Assembly (NCBI GenBank): GCA_014885115.2
Contig: WKLE02005397.1
Span: forward strand, 1-16,355
Source of the DNA: Asterionellopsis glacialis
Taxonomy: Eukaryota > Bacillariophyta > Plagiogrammaphyceae > Rhaphoneidales > Asterionellopsidaceae
Direction of reading: 5' to 3'
DNA length: 16,355 bases
Shown here one piece after another: positions 15,870 through 16,355 of this stretch. The notes beneath the pieces are model-generated. The model ran no database searches. It saw only the letters and a program-made list of their open reading frames with translations, and was not told the origin of the DNA. The translations under genes were made by a program, and so were the position numbers. The first letter of the stretch is position 1. Every line of letters begins with the position of its first letter.

Positions 15870-16355
15870 TCCGGGTGGTGAGCGTCTAACTTTTTATAGC
15901 TTTGTCTATCTATCTTGAGCGGGGAAACTAAGATAAAGTACAATACACAATATCAAAATTGAGATTGAAATTGAAAGGATCCACAATCTTTCACTTTCTG
16001 TGGGTTCCGAATTTTTGTTCTTTCATTATTGGCAAGGAGCTTTGGTAAACGCGAACACAACTGTCGTGTGTCCAACCCTTACCTCTGGTACCAGCAAGAG
16101 AATAATTATAATGGTGTCACTGTGCGACACAAGTATCGAAAAATTTGTTATCGAACGTGATTCGATGCGATCGGAATGCAATGGAGTGCGGACGATGTTA
16201 AGGTAGTCGTACACGCTCTTTTCACTCCCGGGCATATATGCGTTTTTTTCAAAACGACATGTTATTTTCTACTGTAGCATTTTTTTTTTTCGAAAAACAC
16301 ATTTCGTCCTCCTGACCATGAGGAGGATTCACCTTTAAGTCATCCGAATGACTTC
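15870..16355. promoter_or_regulatory. Transporter upstream region with terminal hairpin cluster
   Basis: This should contain the promoter of the minus-strand transporter. A perfect palindrome CTGGTACCAG lies at 16085-16094, about 216 bases upstream of its start. A GTGTC/GACAC inverted repeat lies near 16115. Four inverted repeats crowd the last 115 bases. A plus-strand frame at 16000-16206 has no recognisable content. Confidence 0.4.
16241..16354. repeat. Cluster of four short inverted repeats
   Basis: CGTTTT/AAAACG (16241-16256, 4-base loop); TTTTTCGAAAAA (16286-16297, no loop); TCCTCCT/AGGAGGA (16307-16327, 7-base loop); AAGTCAT/ATGACTT (16337-16354, 4-base loop). The window ends one base after the last arm. 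Confidence 0.75.

Noticed and set aside
1..16355. CRISPR array, bacterial operon, toxin-antitoxin or phage genes
   Set aside because: No regularly spaced repeats, no operon spacing or ribosome binding sites; introns and targeting leaders show eukaryotic nuclear DNA.

Overview
The window reads as nuclear DNA of a diatom, probably a centric one; the species cannot be named from sequence alone. The evidence is that two predicted proteins begin with a signal peptide ending in the diatom plastid-import signature (A|F in one, A|W in the other). The genes also carry few, short GT-AG introns (103, 106 and probably 175 bases), and the DNA is AT-rich with dispersed degenerate retrotransposon. No tRNA, rRNA, CRISPR array or bacterial-style operon was seen.

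Layout. Bases 1-1760 hold a decayed Ty3/gypsy pol gene (reverse transcriptase, RNase H, start of integrase), broken by many stops and frameshifts and running off the left edge. Next comes a small plus-strand gene for a VMA21-like V-ATPase assembly factor, with a probable short first exon. It converges on a minus-strand gene for the proteasome lid subunit RPN3/PSMD3. A minus-strand cysteinyl-tRNA synthetase with an organelle-targeting leader follows. It is divergent, across a 389-base shared promoter region, from a two-exon plus-strand gene for a JmjC/cupin-type oxygenase with a Tudor-like tail, also with a plastid leader. A cysteine-rich possible exon (minus) and a 339-residue protein with internal repeats and no recognised family (minus) come next. 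Then there are about 2.4 kb of gene-poor, motif-rich DNA and a two-exon minus-strand major facilitator transporter of 701 residues with a large extra C-terminal domain. The right end holds a cluster of short hairpins.

How the genes fit together. RPN3, VMA21 and CysRS are housekeeping genes without an obvious joint pathway. The CysRS/JmjC pair is the most suggestive: two proteins predicted to enter the plastid share one bidirectional promoter. One charges tRNA; the other belongs to a superfamily whose best-known relatives hydroxylate ribosomal proteins.

The other unexplained signal is a family of palindromes built from TACC and GGTA half-sites (TACCGGTA, TACC-A/T-GGTA, CTGGTACCAG). Such sites lie upstream of each confidently called gene. 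A compound 15-base form, TACCGGTACCTGGTA, occurs three times exactly, once inverted. By eye, full forms were not seen inside coding sequence.
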